54,540 nt of DNA, taken from positions 1-54,540 of the forward strand of contig JAOAEV010000072.1 in NCBI GenBank assembly GCA_026416585.1. Direction: 5' to 3'. The notes below the pieces were generated by a model. That model worked only from the letters and a program-made list of their open reading frames with translations. It had not been told where the DNA came from and made no database searches. The position numbers and the translations under genes were made by a program. This document shows positions 1 to 8,096 of the stretch, in pieces; within the stretch, counting starts at the first letter, position 1, and every line of letters begins with the position of its first letter. The DNA is from Chlorobiota bacterium (GTDB lineage: Bacteria > Bacteroidota > Ignavibacteria > Kapaibacteriales > NICIL-2).

Positions 1-474
1 CGTTTTGCGCTCCGTATTGTGGGTCCGCTCCTTCGACCACATGAATTGCGCGACGATAGGCTTCTTCTCAACGGTGCATCGTATGTTCTCATCAGTGCAT
101 GTGTTGTCGTTGCAATTTTCCCCAAGGTTGTCGCAATAACATCGTTTGCCATCTTAATTGTCAGTGATATCAGTGCTGCAATCGTCGGGCGACGATTAGG
201 TGTGCATCGATTTCTCGATAAATCCTTGGAAGGAACGCTTGCATTTTTTGTTTCGGCACTGATTGTTATCAGTGTAGTCGGCAGCTATTATCAGCTTCCA
301 CCAGTTTTTTATGTCATCACAACAATTGCGGCTGCCGTTGGTGCGCTGGCAGAAAATCTCTCGATACGGTTGAAAATGGACGATAATGTTTCAATCCCGC
401 TGAGCATAGGGCTGGTGCTGTGGGGACTTGCATCGTTCATTCCATCGGCACAATCACTGCTTGTCATCGAATGA
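1..474 (+). CDS. Dolichol kinase / phosphatidate cytidylyltransferase-like membrane protein, 5' truncated
   Basis: The frame is open from base 1 to the TGA at 472-474, so the gene begins outside the window. A GTG at 19 could be read as a start, but the upstream codons are in frame and give a continuous hydrophobic protein. The visible C-terminal part has at least four membrane helices. The segment with SDISAAIVGRRLG followed by KSLEGTLAF resembles the signature of the SEC59/DGK1/VTE5-type CTP-dependent lipid kinase family, where the conserved aspartate and glycines surround the active site. By family, the likely role is phosphorylation of a polyprenol or diacylglycerol-like lipid in the inner membrane. 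The substrate cannot be read from this fragment. The next gene overlaps its stop (ATGA), which suggests one transcript. Confidence 0.72.
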   Translation, partial: RFALRIVGPLLRPHELRDDRLLLNGASYVLISACVVVAIFPKVVAITSFAILIVSDISAAIVGRRLGVHRFLDKSLEGTLAFFVSALIVISVVGSYYQLPPVFYVITTIAAAVGALAENLSIRLKMDDNVSIPLSIGLVLWGLASFIPSAQSLLVIE

Positions 475-989
475 ATACCCGTTGGTTGAGCGTTCGATCG
501 TTGAGTTGGGTAGTTGTGTGGCTCGTTATCATTGGCACAGCAATTTTGTTGCTTGTTTTCCCAACACCGACAATACCGGCAATCCATACGCTCGATATAT
601 TCGATACGACGTATGCAAATGGTTTCCGCAGCATTCTGATCGCTGCAGAAACGAACACGAGTGATTCCGTCCTGCTCACGCGGTATGCCACGATGCTCTA
701 TCATCGGATGGTGCCCCAATCGCTCGACGATACCGGTGCAGTACAGCTTGAGCTTTGCGCATTTGATCCCGCAAAGCGCCGCAGCCTTATGCCGGAAGAT
801 GTAGCCAGCATAGCGTGGCGCAACCCTGGAATCATTAAGCATATCGGTAAGATAGATGCTGTGGATAGTGGCTATGTTGTAGTCCGGAAATCGTCACCGT
901 GGTTACTACTCGGCGATGATACGCTGGTATTTTTTCGAGCACGCATCTATATTCCCATGAAAGGATACCGATGGTCGTCGCTGTTTTGA
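471..989 (+). CDS. Small membrane-anchored protein of unknown function
   Basis: A protein of 172 aa whose ATG at 471 overlaps the TGA of the preceding gene, which is why I prefer it to the upstream in-frame GTG at 420. It has one N-terminal transmembrane helix (about residues 12-30, rich in V, I and L) after a short arginine-containing n-region. About 140 residues follow with no motif I recognise, presumably on the periplasmic side. It is co-directional with the lipid-kinase-like gene before it and overlaps the upstream region of the reductase after it, so an envelope or lipid-related job is possible. That is only inferred from position. Confidence 0.65.
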   Translation: MNTRWLSVRSLSWVVVWLVIIGTAILLLVFPTPTIPAIHTLDIFDTTYANGFRSILIAAETNTSDSVLLTRYATMLYHRMVPQSLDDTGAVQLELCAFDPAKRRSLMPEDVASIAWRNPGIIKHIGKIDAVDSGYVVVRKSSPWLLLGDDTLVFFRARIYIPMKGYRWSSLF

Positions 990-1027
990 CGACAGGAATT
1001 CTGAAGTTTCATCTTTGGATCGTTTCT

Positions 1028-1855
1028 ATGAACAAGCGGCAGTGCTATGCATTGATTCTGGGAGCATCAAGTGGTTTCGGACGCGCTGCGGCATTAGCAT
1101 TGGCAGCAGAAGGGTTCCCCATTATAGGAGTGCATCTCGATCGAGCTGCTGCACACGCTGCAGTCGAAGAGCTCAAAAACAAGATACAGTCCTATGGTGT
1201 TCGAACTCTGTTTTTCAATGCCAATGCAGCCGACGCCAACAAGCGTGCCGAAATCATTGCTGCGCTCCGTCAAGAATTTGCTGAAAGACCCGGCAGCGGC
1301 GTATATCTGCTGCTCCACTCTCTGGCGTTTGGCTCGTTGCGTCCACTTGTTGCTCTGGATCGCAACGAAGCGATTACCCAAAGTCAACTCGAAATGACAC
1401 TCGACGTCATGGCCAATTCGTTGGTCTATTGGGTGCAAGAGCTGTATGCCGAAGGCATGCTACTTCGCCGTGGACGCATCCTTTCGTTGACCAGTGCTGG
1501 GAGTCATCGCAATTTGCCGATGTATGGTGCAGTCTCTGCGGCAAAAGCTGCATTGGAATCGTACGCACGACAGCTGGCGTTGGAACTCGCACCGATGGAA
1601 ATCACCGTCAACGCAATACGGGCTGGCGTCACAGATACGCCAGCGCTACGGAAAATACCTGGCAATGAACGGCTAATTGCCAACGCGATCATGCGCAATC
1701 CGAACCATCGTTTGACCACCCCCGACGATGTGGCAAAAATCATCGCGCTGCTCGCACGACCGGAGGCACAATGGATCAATGCTCATGTTCTTGGTGCTGA
1801 TGGCGGCGAAGATGCAATTGATATCACATGGTGGGAAGATCCAACTGGATCGTAG
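1028..1855 (+). CDS. Enoyl-ACP reductase-like short-chain dehydrogenase (FabL/FabI type)
   Basis: A 275-aa SDR-fold protein. The dinucleotide-binding glycine motif is GASSGFG (residues 12-18). The active-site pair is Y166 and K173, spaced Y-x6-K. That spacing is characteristic of enoyl-ACP reductases such as FabI and FabL, whereas ordinary SDR enzymes have Y-x3-K. The text around residues 104-110 (SLRPLVAL) and the C-terminal GADGG also resemble FabL. The expected reaction is NAD(P)H-dependent reduction of trans-2-enoyl-ACP in fatty acid elongation, in the cytoplasm. I chose ATG 1028 because the glycine motif then sits at the normal distance from the N terminus. An in-frame ATG at 971 would add 19 unlikely residues and overlap the previous gene. 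A related SDR acting on another substrate is possible. Confidence 0.8.
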   Translation: MNKRQCYALILGASSGFGRAAALALAAEGFPIIGVHLDRAAAHAAVEELKNKIQSYGVRTLFFNANAADANKRAEIIAALRQEFAERPGSGVYLLLHSLAFGSLRPLVALDRNEAITQSQLEMTLDVMANSLVYWVQELYAEGMLLRRGRILSLTSAGSHRNLPMYGAVSAAKAALESYARQLALELAPMEITVNAIRAGVTDTPALRKIPGNERLIANAIMRNPNHRLTTPDDVAKIIALLARPEAQWINAHVLGADGGEDAIDITWWEDPTGS

Positions 1856-1868
1856 CAGTTCCCTTGCT

Positions 1869-2450
1869 GTGAGGATATTCCTTGCCAGCTTCCTTTGCAT
1901 CGTGTTAGCGTATGGAACTGGCTGCCGTCCTCTGCGCAGTGTAAACCGCGAGGCGATGACGCGTGCAGAATTGTCGTCACAGCCAGTCCTGCAGCCGCAC
2001 GCTGTACGATTCAGGGATTCGCTTCGGGTTGTTCTTGCTCAGATGCCGCATACACCAAATGCACAATCGCCGAACGCTCGGCTATCCCTCGATTCTGCGG
2101 TTATCATGTGCGAACATGACAGGTGGAAAACTGCACGTGAAGTAATGCTGCAGATCATCGAATCAAGCACTGAGGAGGACTCGATACACTGGGAGGCACT
2201 CTTTCAACTTGGAGAGTGCGCAGCACTCCGCGGGGACTATTCCGTGGCTGCTGCCATTTTGGGCGAGGTTGCTTATCGAGAGCAAGGGCCGCCCTCAGAT
2301 GTGCATGCCCGTGCAATTGTTCGGCTCGGACACGTGTTCTGCCAGCTCGGTCGTTTTGCCGATGCAAAAACCCAATTTGCACGGCTGCGCAATCTGTACC
2401 CATACAGCCTCTACTTGAAGGTTGCCGACTGCAAGGTTATTTCCCGATAA
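1869..2450 (+). CDS. TPR-like lipoprotein
   Basis: A protein of 193 aa from a GTG at 1869, 13 nt after the reductase stop. This start leaves a compact lipoprotein signal (MRIF, a hydrophobic stretch, then YGTGC). The lipobox is imperfect, with glycine at -3. Longer in-frame starts at 1728 or 1812 would bury the signal inside the reductase coding sequence. The C-terminal half contains helical pairs with TPR character (WEALFQLGECAALRGDY, then RLGHVFCQLGRFADAKTQF), consistent with a protein-interaction scaffold on the periplasmic face of a membrane. Its function is unknown. Its 3' end overlaps the convergent DedA gene by 14 nt. Confidence 0.68.
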   Translation: MRIFLASFLCIVLAYGTGCRPLRSVNREAMTRAELSSQPVLQPHAVRFRDSLRVVLAQMPHTPNAQSPNARLSLDSAVIMCEHDRWKTAREVMLQIIESSTEEDSIHWEALFQLGECAALRGDYSVAAAILGEVAYREQGPPSDVHARAIVRLGHVFCQLGRFADAKTQFARLRNLYPYSLYLKVADCKVISR

Positions 2451-3054
2451 CCGAACGCCGCCGGCGCCACACCCAATGGACGATTGCACTGGTGGCGGCA
2501 ATGGTGATAATCACCGTAATGATCATCCCATACGTCTCAAAGTACCTCTCGACGACCCGCCAGTTTTGTCCCAGTTTCATGCCTGCGTACAGGAGCAGCC
2601 AGTTCCAAACCAGTGCGCTAACACCACAAAGAATTATCGTGCGAATCGGCTTCAAATGCGACATCCCGGCAAAAAGCGAGATCACCGAGCGTGTACCCGA
2701 CATGAACCGATTGACAACGATTACATAATATCCCCACCGCTGAAACCAGTGCTCAGCGCGCGCGAGCGCTTCCGTAGGAAAATAGCGACCGAAACGAGAT
2801 TGCATAAGGCGATCACCGAAGATGCGACCGATGACAAACATGGTGTAAAAACCAGTAACACTACCGAGCGTTGCTGTCATCAATACAACAACGAAACTTG
2901 AAGAACCAATACCGACAAGGGTCCCAACGAATACCAGTAACACATCGCTCGGTGAGGGAGGTAGCAGATTTTCCAGGTATGTTATCCCAAAAGCTGCAAG
3001 TGCAATTCCCCACGGCGGGAGTGAAGACAGAGTCTCGATAGCATGTTCTAACAT
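2437..3054 (-). CDS. DedA family membrane protein
   Basis: A 205-aa integral membrane protein with about five hydrophobic segments. It carries the two family signatures: a glycine-rich G-x3-G ... GRIFG motif (about residues 69-85) and the NRF-x-SGTRS-x5-AG motif (about residues 114-128), with the conserved arginines. DedA (SNARE-associated/VTT) proteins are linked to membrane homeostasis and to flipping of undecaprenyl phosphate or phospholipids. ATG 3054 gives the normal length. The in-frame extension to 3186 lacks family similarity and would run through the divergent gene. The neighbouring regulator starts within about 25 nt on the other strand, so the two promoters must overlap. Confidence 0.87.
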   Translation of the reverse strand: MLEHAIETLSSLPPWGIALAAFGITYLENLLPPSPSDVLLVFVGTLVGIGSSSFVVVLMTATLGSVTGFYTMFVIGRIFGDRLMQSRFGRYFPTEALARAEHWFQRWGYYVIVVNRFMSGTRSVISLFAGMSHLKPIRTIILCGVSALVWNWLLLYAGMKLGQNWRVVERYFETYGMIITVIITIAATSAIVHWVWRRRRSVIGK

Positions 3055-3061
3055 AGCTTTG
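3054..3061 (+). promoter_or_regulatory. Candidate -7 element TAGCTTTG for the XRE-cupin gene
   Basis: TAGCTTTG matches the Bacteroidota -7 consensus TAnnTTTG exactly and lies 18 nt before the TTG at 3079. No TTG -33 element is seen at 19-21 nt, so the call is tentative. It overlaps the start codon of the divergent DedA gene. Confidence 0.35.
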
Positions 3062-3078
3062 CGATTGGCGTTTGACAA

Positions 3079-3693
3079 TTGCAATGTTACAAAGTGCCAC
3101 GGCGTAGAATTCAATTCTCGAGAGAATTCCTTATCGGTACCAATCTTCGAGCACTGCGTATTAAACATGGCTACACGCTCGAACATGTAGCGCAGGTTGC
3201 AGGAGTCTCATCGTCCCAGATAGCAAATGTCGAGAGTGGACGTCGAACGCTGGAAGGAGAATCACTACGGCGAGTACTGCAGTTATATGATTATTCATTG
3301 GCAGTGTTTTTGACTCACATCGAAACACTGATGGGGAGCGCGGTTGCTGCTGACGATGAAGTCGCAACACCTCCACCGATACCACTTATCGGACGCACCG
3401 CGAAACAAGCACGTGTGGTACTTCTTCATCCAACACCATCGCCGGATAATCCTGAGCATCTTTTGGTTGTGTTACCTGCAGAGACAGAGCTTTGGCCAGC
3501 CTACATAGCATTGCCGGTACTGGTGCGAATACTTGTCGTCTCAGGTTCCCTTTTAGTCGAGACTCCACATCGTGAATACGCGCTGGAAGAACGGCAATTT
3601 CTTTCGATACCACCACAGAAACAGCATCGTTTCCGCAATCACACCGATAGTGAAGCGTGTGCCTATATTTGGGTTGAGACTGCATGTCTATAG
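3079..3693 (+). CDS. XRE-family regulator with C-terminal cupin domain
   Basis: Up to 204 aa. Residues 20-75 form a Cro/CI-type helix-turn-helix (TNLRALRIKHGYTLEHVAQ, then GVSSSQIANVESGRR, where the recognition helix lies). Residues 130-200 look like a small cupin barrel (SGSLLVETPHREYALEERQ, then IPPQKQHRFRN). This architecture is common among regulators that sense a small ligand through the cupin. The start is uncertain: TTG 3079 or GTG 3094, the latter giving 199 aa. No ATG is available before the DNA-binding domain. The histidine kinase gene begins 7 nt after its stop, so the two are probably one operon and may act in one signalling pathway. The ligand is unknown. Confidence 0.82.
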   Translation: MQCYKVPRRRIQFSREFLIGTNLRALRIKHGYTLEHVAQVAGVSSSQIANVESGRRTLEGESLRRVLQLYDYSLAVFLTHIETLMGSAVAADDEVATPPPIPLIGRTAKQARVVLLHPTPSPDNPEHLLVVLPAETELWPAYIALPVLVRILVVSGSLLVETPHREYALEERQFLSIPPQKQHRFRNHTDSEACAYIWVETACL

Positions 3694-3700
3694 TCTGAAT

Positions 3701-5578
3701 ATGAACGATCGTCCCAGAAGATTGCGTGTACTCTGTATTGAAGATCATCCGCTCGACCGGGAGATATTGCGTCGGCAGTTAGAGCAATCGCATGTTGTGG
3801 ACGATACGAAGTTCGACATCCACTTCGCTCCGACCCTTGGGGAGGCGATAATGTTAATGCAGAGTCGGGATGCATTCGATGTTTGCATTGTGGATCTGTA
3901 CTTGCCCGACAGTAGAGGTATTGAAACACTCCATGCCTTGCGGAAATTTGCTCAGGATGTAGCCATTGTTGTTGTTACTGGAGACAGCGATGTGGCAATG
4001 TTGCGCCAGGCGATATACGCTAACGTTCACAGTTATCTGGTCAAGGGAGAATACTCATCGGGAGCAATCGGTCGAGCAATACTTGCCGCGTGGGAACGTG
4101 CACAGCTAGAGCGTCGGGTCGCAGAAGCAACCGAGCTTGTCCGTCAGTCGCAGGCGCAGTATCGTGCGCTCATCGAGTTTCTTCCTGATGCAGTGATTAT
4201 GACCAATGCTGACGGGCGGATTCTGTATCTCAATCCTGCCGCTCAAGAGCTGCTCGGTCGAACCAGTGGTGAGCTTGTTGGGGAAGAGCTTCTATCGCCG
4301 CGGCGAGTTGGTATATCGGGTGATATCGTGATCGCCCGGAGTGATGGCCACTTGCGCTATGTCGTTCTTCGTACTCAATATGCAGTGGTCGACGGGAAGC
4401 ATGTTCATCTGTACTTTTTGCATGATGTGACCGAGCGGCGCACCTTAGAAACACAACTCCGCGCCTTTCAGCGCAGCGAGTTACTCGGTGTATTAGCAAG
4501 TGGTATTGCTCACGACCTTAACAATTTGCTGGCACCGATCATGCTTGGAGTGCAAACATTGCTCCGCATGCCACACGATCAACGCACCGGCAAAGTTCTC
4601 TCGATGATCGAACAGTCGGCGCGTCGGGGTGCTGATTTAATCAAGCAGATGCTCAGCTATGCGCGCTCTCAGGATGGACAACAGCATCAACCAATTGCAC
4701 CCGCACGTCTTGTTGCGGATGTGTTGCGTCTTCATGCATCTCGAATACCAGCATCCATTACGGTAGATACCAGTGGGCTGGCCGATGATGCACCGACGTT
4801 TTATGCCGATTACAATCAAATGATCCAGATACTCTTGAACTTGTTCGCCAACGCAATCGACGCAATCGGTGACCAGGAAGGGAAAATTCGCCTTGCTGCA
4901 TATCGTACAGAGAGCACTGATCCGCGGTTAGTTGATAAGGGTATCAGCGATACTTCGTATCTGGTCTTTGAGGTCGCAGATACTGGTCATGGCATACCGG
5001 AAGAAGTTCGGACGCGGATATTTGAACCGTTTTTCACAACCCGTCAAGGCGCAGCGGGACTGGGTTTGTACACTGTACTGGCAATTGTCAAACGGCATCG
5101 TGGCACATTGCACGTCGAAAGCAGCAGTGGCAAAGGAACGTGCGTCAGTGTGTTTTTTCCTCTGGAGGAGACCGCACAACATGCCACTAAAACAACAGTC
5201 CTTGTCGTTTCGCCGAGTACTACTGTTCGCAATTTGGTACGTACAACGCTCGAAGATGTCGGTGCGAAAGTTCTCGAAGCAAGTACGACTGCAGAGGCAC
5301 TTACAACGTTCATCAAAGTATCGTCAGAAGTGGATATTATTGTTGCCGACGATGATGAACATATTCGAATTGATACGGATAAACTTAGCGCCATCAAGCA
5401 ACTCAAACCGAATATCCACATCGTAGCATTGTGTCCGCTCATCGTTGATGAGCACGTTGTAGCGCTCGATGGAACTGTCGTGGATACGTTCATTCCGAAG
5501 CCGTTTACCGATCGGATGATCCTTGATGCGTTAGCGCCGTGGCTGAGCCGGGCTAATGCGCAGAAGAGCTCGCCGTAA
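3701..5578 (+). CDS. Hybrid sensor histidine kinase, REC-PAS-HisKA-HATPase-REC
   Basis: A 625-aa soluble kinase with no membrane helix. The N-terminal receiver has the acidic pair E14/D15, phospho-acceptor D65, T93 and K115. A PAS domain follows (about 152-245), then a HisKA H-box with H271 in SGIAHDLNN, and the HATPase N, G1 and G2 boxes (NLFANAID, DTGHGI, GLGLY). A second receiver-like domain (about 497-615) keeps an aspartate in IIVADDD and the lysine in PKPF, but has serine/proline where the Mg-binding acidic pair should be. It probably receives a phosphoryl signal at REC1 and modulates its own autokinase activity. ATG 3701 was chosen because the first receiver begins directly after it. 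The longer in-frame start at 3572 lies inside the upstream gene. Confidence 0.88.
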   Translation: MNDRPRRLRVLCIEDHPLDREILRRQLEQSHVVDDTKFDIHFAPTLGEAIMLMQSRDAFDVCIVDLYLPDSRGIETLHALRKFAQDVAIVVVTGDSDVAMLRQAIYANVHSYLVKGEYSSGAIGRAILAAWERAQLERRVAEATELVRQSQAQYRALIEFLPDAVIMTNADGRILYLNPAAQELLGRTSGELVGEELLSPRRVGISGDIVIARSDGHLRYVVLRTQYAVVDGKHVHLYFLHDVTERRTLETQLRAFQRSELLGVLASGIAHDLNNLLAPIMLGVQTLLRMPHDQRTGKVLSMIEQSARRGADLIKQMLSYARSQDGQQHQPIAPARLVADVLRLHASRIPASITVDTSGLADDAPTFYADYNQMIQILLNLFANAIDAIGDQEGKIRLAAYRTESTDPRLVDKGISDTSYLVFEVADTGHGIPEEVRTRIFEPFFTTRQGAAGLGLYTVLAIVKRHRGTLHVESSSGKGTCVSVFFPLEETAQHATKTTVLVVSPSTTVRNLVRTTLEDVGAKVLEASTTAEALTTFIKVSSEVDIIVADDDEHIRIDTDKLSAIKQLKPNIHIVALCPLIVDEHVVALDGTVVDTFIPKPFTDRMILDALAPWLSRANAQKSSP

Positions 5579-5583
5579 CTTTG
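5576..5583 (+). promoter_or_regulatory. Candidate -7 element TAACTTTG for P5C dehydrogenase
   Basis: TAACTTTG fits TAnnTTTG and begins with the stop codon of the kinase gene, 34 nt before the ATG at 5618. No -33 TTG is visible at the usual distance. It would allow separate expression of the downstream metabolic gene. Confidence 0.3.
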
Positions 5584-5617
5584 CGATGCTGTATTGGTAT
5601 TATTGTTTTATACGCAC

Positions 5618-7165
5618 ATGAAAGAGTTTCATAACGAGTCAGTACTTGATTTTACCCGCCCCGCTAACGCTCGCAAGCAGCGTGCAGCGCTCGATATGGT
5701 CCGCGCACAGTTTGGCAAAGAGTACCCTAACATCATCGGTGGCAAAAAGTTCTACTCTGAGTCGAAAACAATTTCGCGTAATCCTGCTGACCCCAATCAA
5801 GTTATCGGTGTGTTTCAGAAAAGCGGTCCAGACCACGCCGAACAAGCGATCCGTGCTGCACTGAAAGCATTCGAAAGTTGGAAGAATGTTCCGCCACGAC
5901 GTCGTGCGCAGTACCTGTTTGATGCTGCCAAAGAAATTCGGCGTCGCCGATTCGAGATCAATGCGTGGATGATTAGCGAGGTGGGAAAAAACTATGCTGA
6001 GGCTGATGCTGACACATGCGAGGCAATAGACTTTTTGGAATTCTATGGACGAGAAATGCTACGCTATGCCCAGCCGCAGCCAGTGACTCCCGTGCCTGGC
6101 GAGAGCAACGAGCTGTTCTATATACCTCTCGGTGTCGGCGTTATTCTGCCGCCGTGGAATTTCCCGTTCGCGATTCTGGTTGGAATGACGAGTGCGGCAA
6201 TTGTTACCGGGAACACAGTCGTGCTGAAGCCTTCGAGTGACTCACCGATGATGGGGTGGCTGTTTGCAGAGATCATGCGTTCGGTTGGCTTGCCCAACGG
6301 TGTATTGAATTTTTTGGTTGCCAGTGGTGCCGAGGCCGGTGATTATCTTGTTGCGCATCCCAAAACACGATTCATTGCTTTCACTGGTTCGATGGAGGTC
6401 GGGTTGCACATCAACGAGCTTGCTGCAAAACCGCAACCTGGTCAAATTTGGATCAAGCGCGTGATCGCGGAAATGGGTGGCAAAGATGCGATCATTGTTG
6501 ATAGTGAAGCTGATATTGATGCAGCTGTTCAGGGTGTAGTTGCTTCTGCTTTTGGCTTTCAAGGGCAGAAATGTTCCGCATGTTCGCGTGCGATTGTTGA
6601 TAAGTCCATCTACAAAGAGTTCGTCGCAAAACTCCATGATGCTGTTGCCGCGCTTGATGTGGGACCGCCACAGGAGAATTATCCGGTTGGTCCAGTTGTC
6701 AGTGAGCGGCAGAAGAGCACAGTTCTCCGCTACGTTGAGATTGGCAAGCAGGAAGGCAAGTTGCTTAGTGGTGGGCATGCTATCGAGACCCAGTCTGGTG
6801 GATACTACATCGAGCCGACGGTCTTTGTTGATGTCAAGCCTACAGCGCGTATTGCACAGGAGGAAATTTTCGGACCAGTCCTTGCAGTGATCAAAGCGCG
6901 TGATTTCGATGATGCTCTGCGAATTGCGAACAGCACGATATATGGTTTGACCGGCTCGGTATATTCACGCAATCGAGAAAAACTCGATCGTGCCCGAATA
7001 GAATTTCACGTCGGCAATCTCTACTTCAACCGCAAGTGTACTGGAGCGCTTGTTGGGGGACACCCCTTCGGCGGTTTCAATATGAGCGGGACCGATTCGA
7101 AAGCGGGTGGTCGTGATTACTTGCTCCTGTTTCTTCAAGCGAAAAGTGTCTCGCGAAAGCTCTGA
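5618..7165 (+). CDS. rocA: L-glutamate gamma-semialdehyde (1-pyrroline-5-carboxylate) dehydrogenase
   Basis: 515 aa, the same length as the stand-alone P5C dehydrogenases of the RocA/PruA type. It converts glutamate 5-semialdehyde to glutamate with NAD+, the second step of proline degradation, in the cytoplasm. Visible motifs are [19 protein letters not shown] (cofactor binding), FTGSMEVG, the general base E285 in IAEMGGKDA, and the nucleophile C319 in GQKCSACSR. The GQKCSA form is typical of this subfamily rather than of generic aldehyde dehydrogenases. ATG 5618 gives the family length. No proline dehydrogenase gene is adjacent, so the partner enzyme is encoded elsewhere. It ends 10 nt from the convergent PASTA gene. 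Confidence 0.9.
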   Translation: MKEFHNESVLDFTRPANARKQRAALDMVRAQFGKEYPNIIGGKKFYSESKTISRNPADPNQVIGVFQKSGPDHAEQAIRAALKAFESWKNVPPRRRAQYLFDAAKEIRRRRFEINAWMISEVGKNYAEADADTCEAIDFLEFYGREMLRYAQPQPVTPVPGESNELFYIPLGVGVILPPWNFPFAILVGMTSAAIVTGNTVVLKPSSDSPMMGWLFAEIMRSVGLPNGVLNFLVASGAEAGDYLVAHPKTRFIAFTGSMEVGLHINELAAKPQPGQIWIKRVIAEMGGKDAIIVDSEADIDAAVQGVVASAFGFQGQKCSACSRAIVDKSIYKEFVAKLHDAVAALDVGPPQENYPVGPVVSERQKSTVLRYVEIGKQEGKLLSGGHAIETQSGGYYIEPTVFVDVKPTARIAQEEIFGPVLAVIKARDFDDALRIANSTIYGLTGSVYSRNREKLDRARIEFHVGNLYFNRKCTGALVGGHPFGGFNMSGTDSKAGGRDYLLLFLQAKSVSRKL

Positions 7166-7175
7166 TGACAGTTGC

Positions 7176-7922
7176 TCAATAACTCGATGCGACCCACAGT
7201 CGCACGATCGACTGAGCAGGGACGCGTGCCCCTGCAGGAGGTTCTTGGCGCAGTACTGTTCCACTGGTAAACGTCTCGTCGTGGGTCAAGACTACTTCGC
7301 CGAGCAGCAGGTTTGCACGTACAAGCATCTCTATTGCTTCATCACGACCACGATAGAGCAGATTAGGGACCTCGACAAGTGCGATTGTATCGCGACAGAC
7401 GGTTACGATAACCGATGTGCCCACACGAACATTGACACCGGCAGGAGGTTGTTGAGTTATAATCCCAACAATGCTCGCCGAATCGCAGGATATTGTTCGC
7501 ACGTCCCCGAGTTGAAGACCATTTCGAAGCAGAAGAAGCTGTGCATCACGTATACTCATCCCGGACAGCTCTGGCATGCGGACTATTTCATCGCCGCGAC
7601 TTGCAACCAGGTAAACACGCCGTCCTTCCCGTACCGCTGCACCGGAGTATGGCGACTGGAGAACAACTCTCCCGGCTGGCTGTGTTGTGTCGTATTGTTC
7701 ACGAATCTCTCGGACTGACAAGCCGTGCTTTTGCAGCAGGGAAATAGCTCGCTCGGTTGGCATACCGATGACGTTAGGCATGGTGATGGTCGAACGGCTA
7801 TGAACCATCAGTGGCATGATGAATTGGTCGAAAATCGCGATGCTGACAATCAGACCAATGATTGCCAGCAATGTGTATTGGCTACTATGACGCTTGAATA
7901 TCCGGCGAAACAGCGAGTTCAT
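7176..7922 (-). CDS. Membrane-anchored triple PASTA-domain protein
   Basis: A 248-aa protein with a short basic cytoplasmic tail, one transmembrane helix (about residues 17-37) and three PASTA repeats: about 47-108 beginning MPNVIGM, about 113-178 beginning MPELSGM, and about 183-247 beginning VPNLLYRG. The repeats have the alternating QPPAG turn and hydrophobic end strands. PASTA domains bind muropeptides or beta-lactam-like ligands in Ser/Thr kinases and class A/B penicillin-binding proteins. Here no kinase or transpeptidase domain is attached, so it may be a periplasmic peptidoglycan-associated accessory. It is transcribed divergently from nrnA. Confidence 0.85.
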   Translation of the reverse strand: MNSLFRRIFKRHSSQYTLLAIIGLIVSIAIFDQFIMPLMVHSRSTITMPNVIGMPTERAISLLQKHGLSVREIREQYDTTQPAGRVVLQSPYSGAAVREGRRVYLVASRGDEIVRMPELSGMSIRDAQLLLLRNGLQLGDVRTISCDSASIVGIITQQPPAGVNVRVGTSVIVTVCRDTIALVEVPNLLYRGRDEAIEMLVRANLLLGEVVLTHDETFTSGTVLRQEPPAGARVPAQSIVRLWVASSY

Positions 7923-7951
7923 CGTTGCCAGTTTTATTCGAGAGCTTCATA

Positions 7952-7959
7952 CAAACTTA
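7952..7959 (-). promoter_or_regulatory. Candidate -7 element TAAGTTTG for the PASTA gene
   Basis: Read on the minus strand, TAAGTTTG matches TAnnTTTG and lies 29 nt before the ATG at 7922. A TTG is present 17 nt upstream of it, slightly closer than the usual 19-21. Confidence 0.4.
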
Positions 7960-8096
7960 CCATAGTGTACGCATGCCAACTTTCGTAGAGTTGTATTATT
8001 TGTGTTGGCATCAGCAGTACGTATGCCGGGTTCGCTGTCTCTTTCCAGCTCCCAGGTGGAAACCTGCTGCAACATGTACCATATTGGAGATGGTGT

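Noticed and set aside
3107-3132. Palindromic GAATTC...TCTCGAGA...GAATTC cluster inside the XRE-cupin start region
   Set aside because: Only an 8-bp palindrome is perfect and the flanking GAATTC copies are not symmetric around it. It lies in coding sequence, so an operator is not supported.
7107-7718. 203-codon plus-strand frame antisense to the PASTA gene
   Set aside because: The minus strand shows three clear PASTA repeats. The plus-strand product is Cys/His-rich and unstructured.
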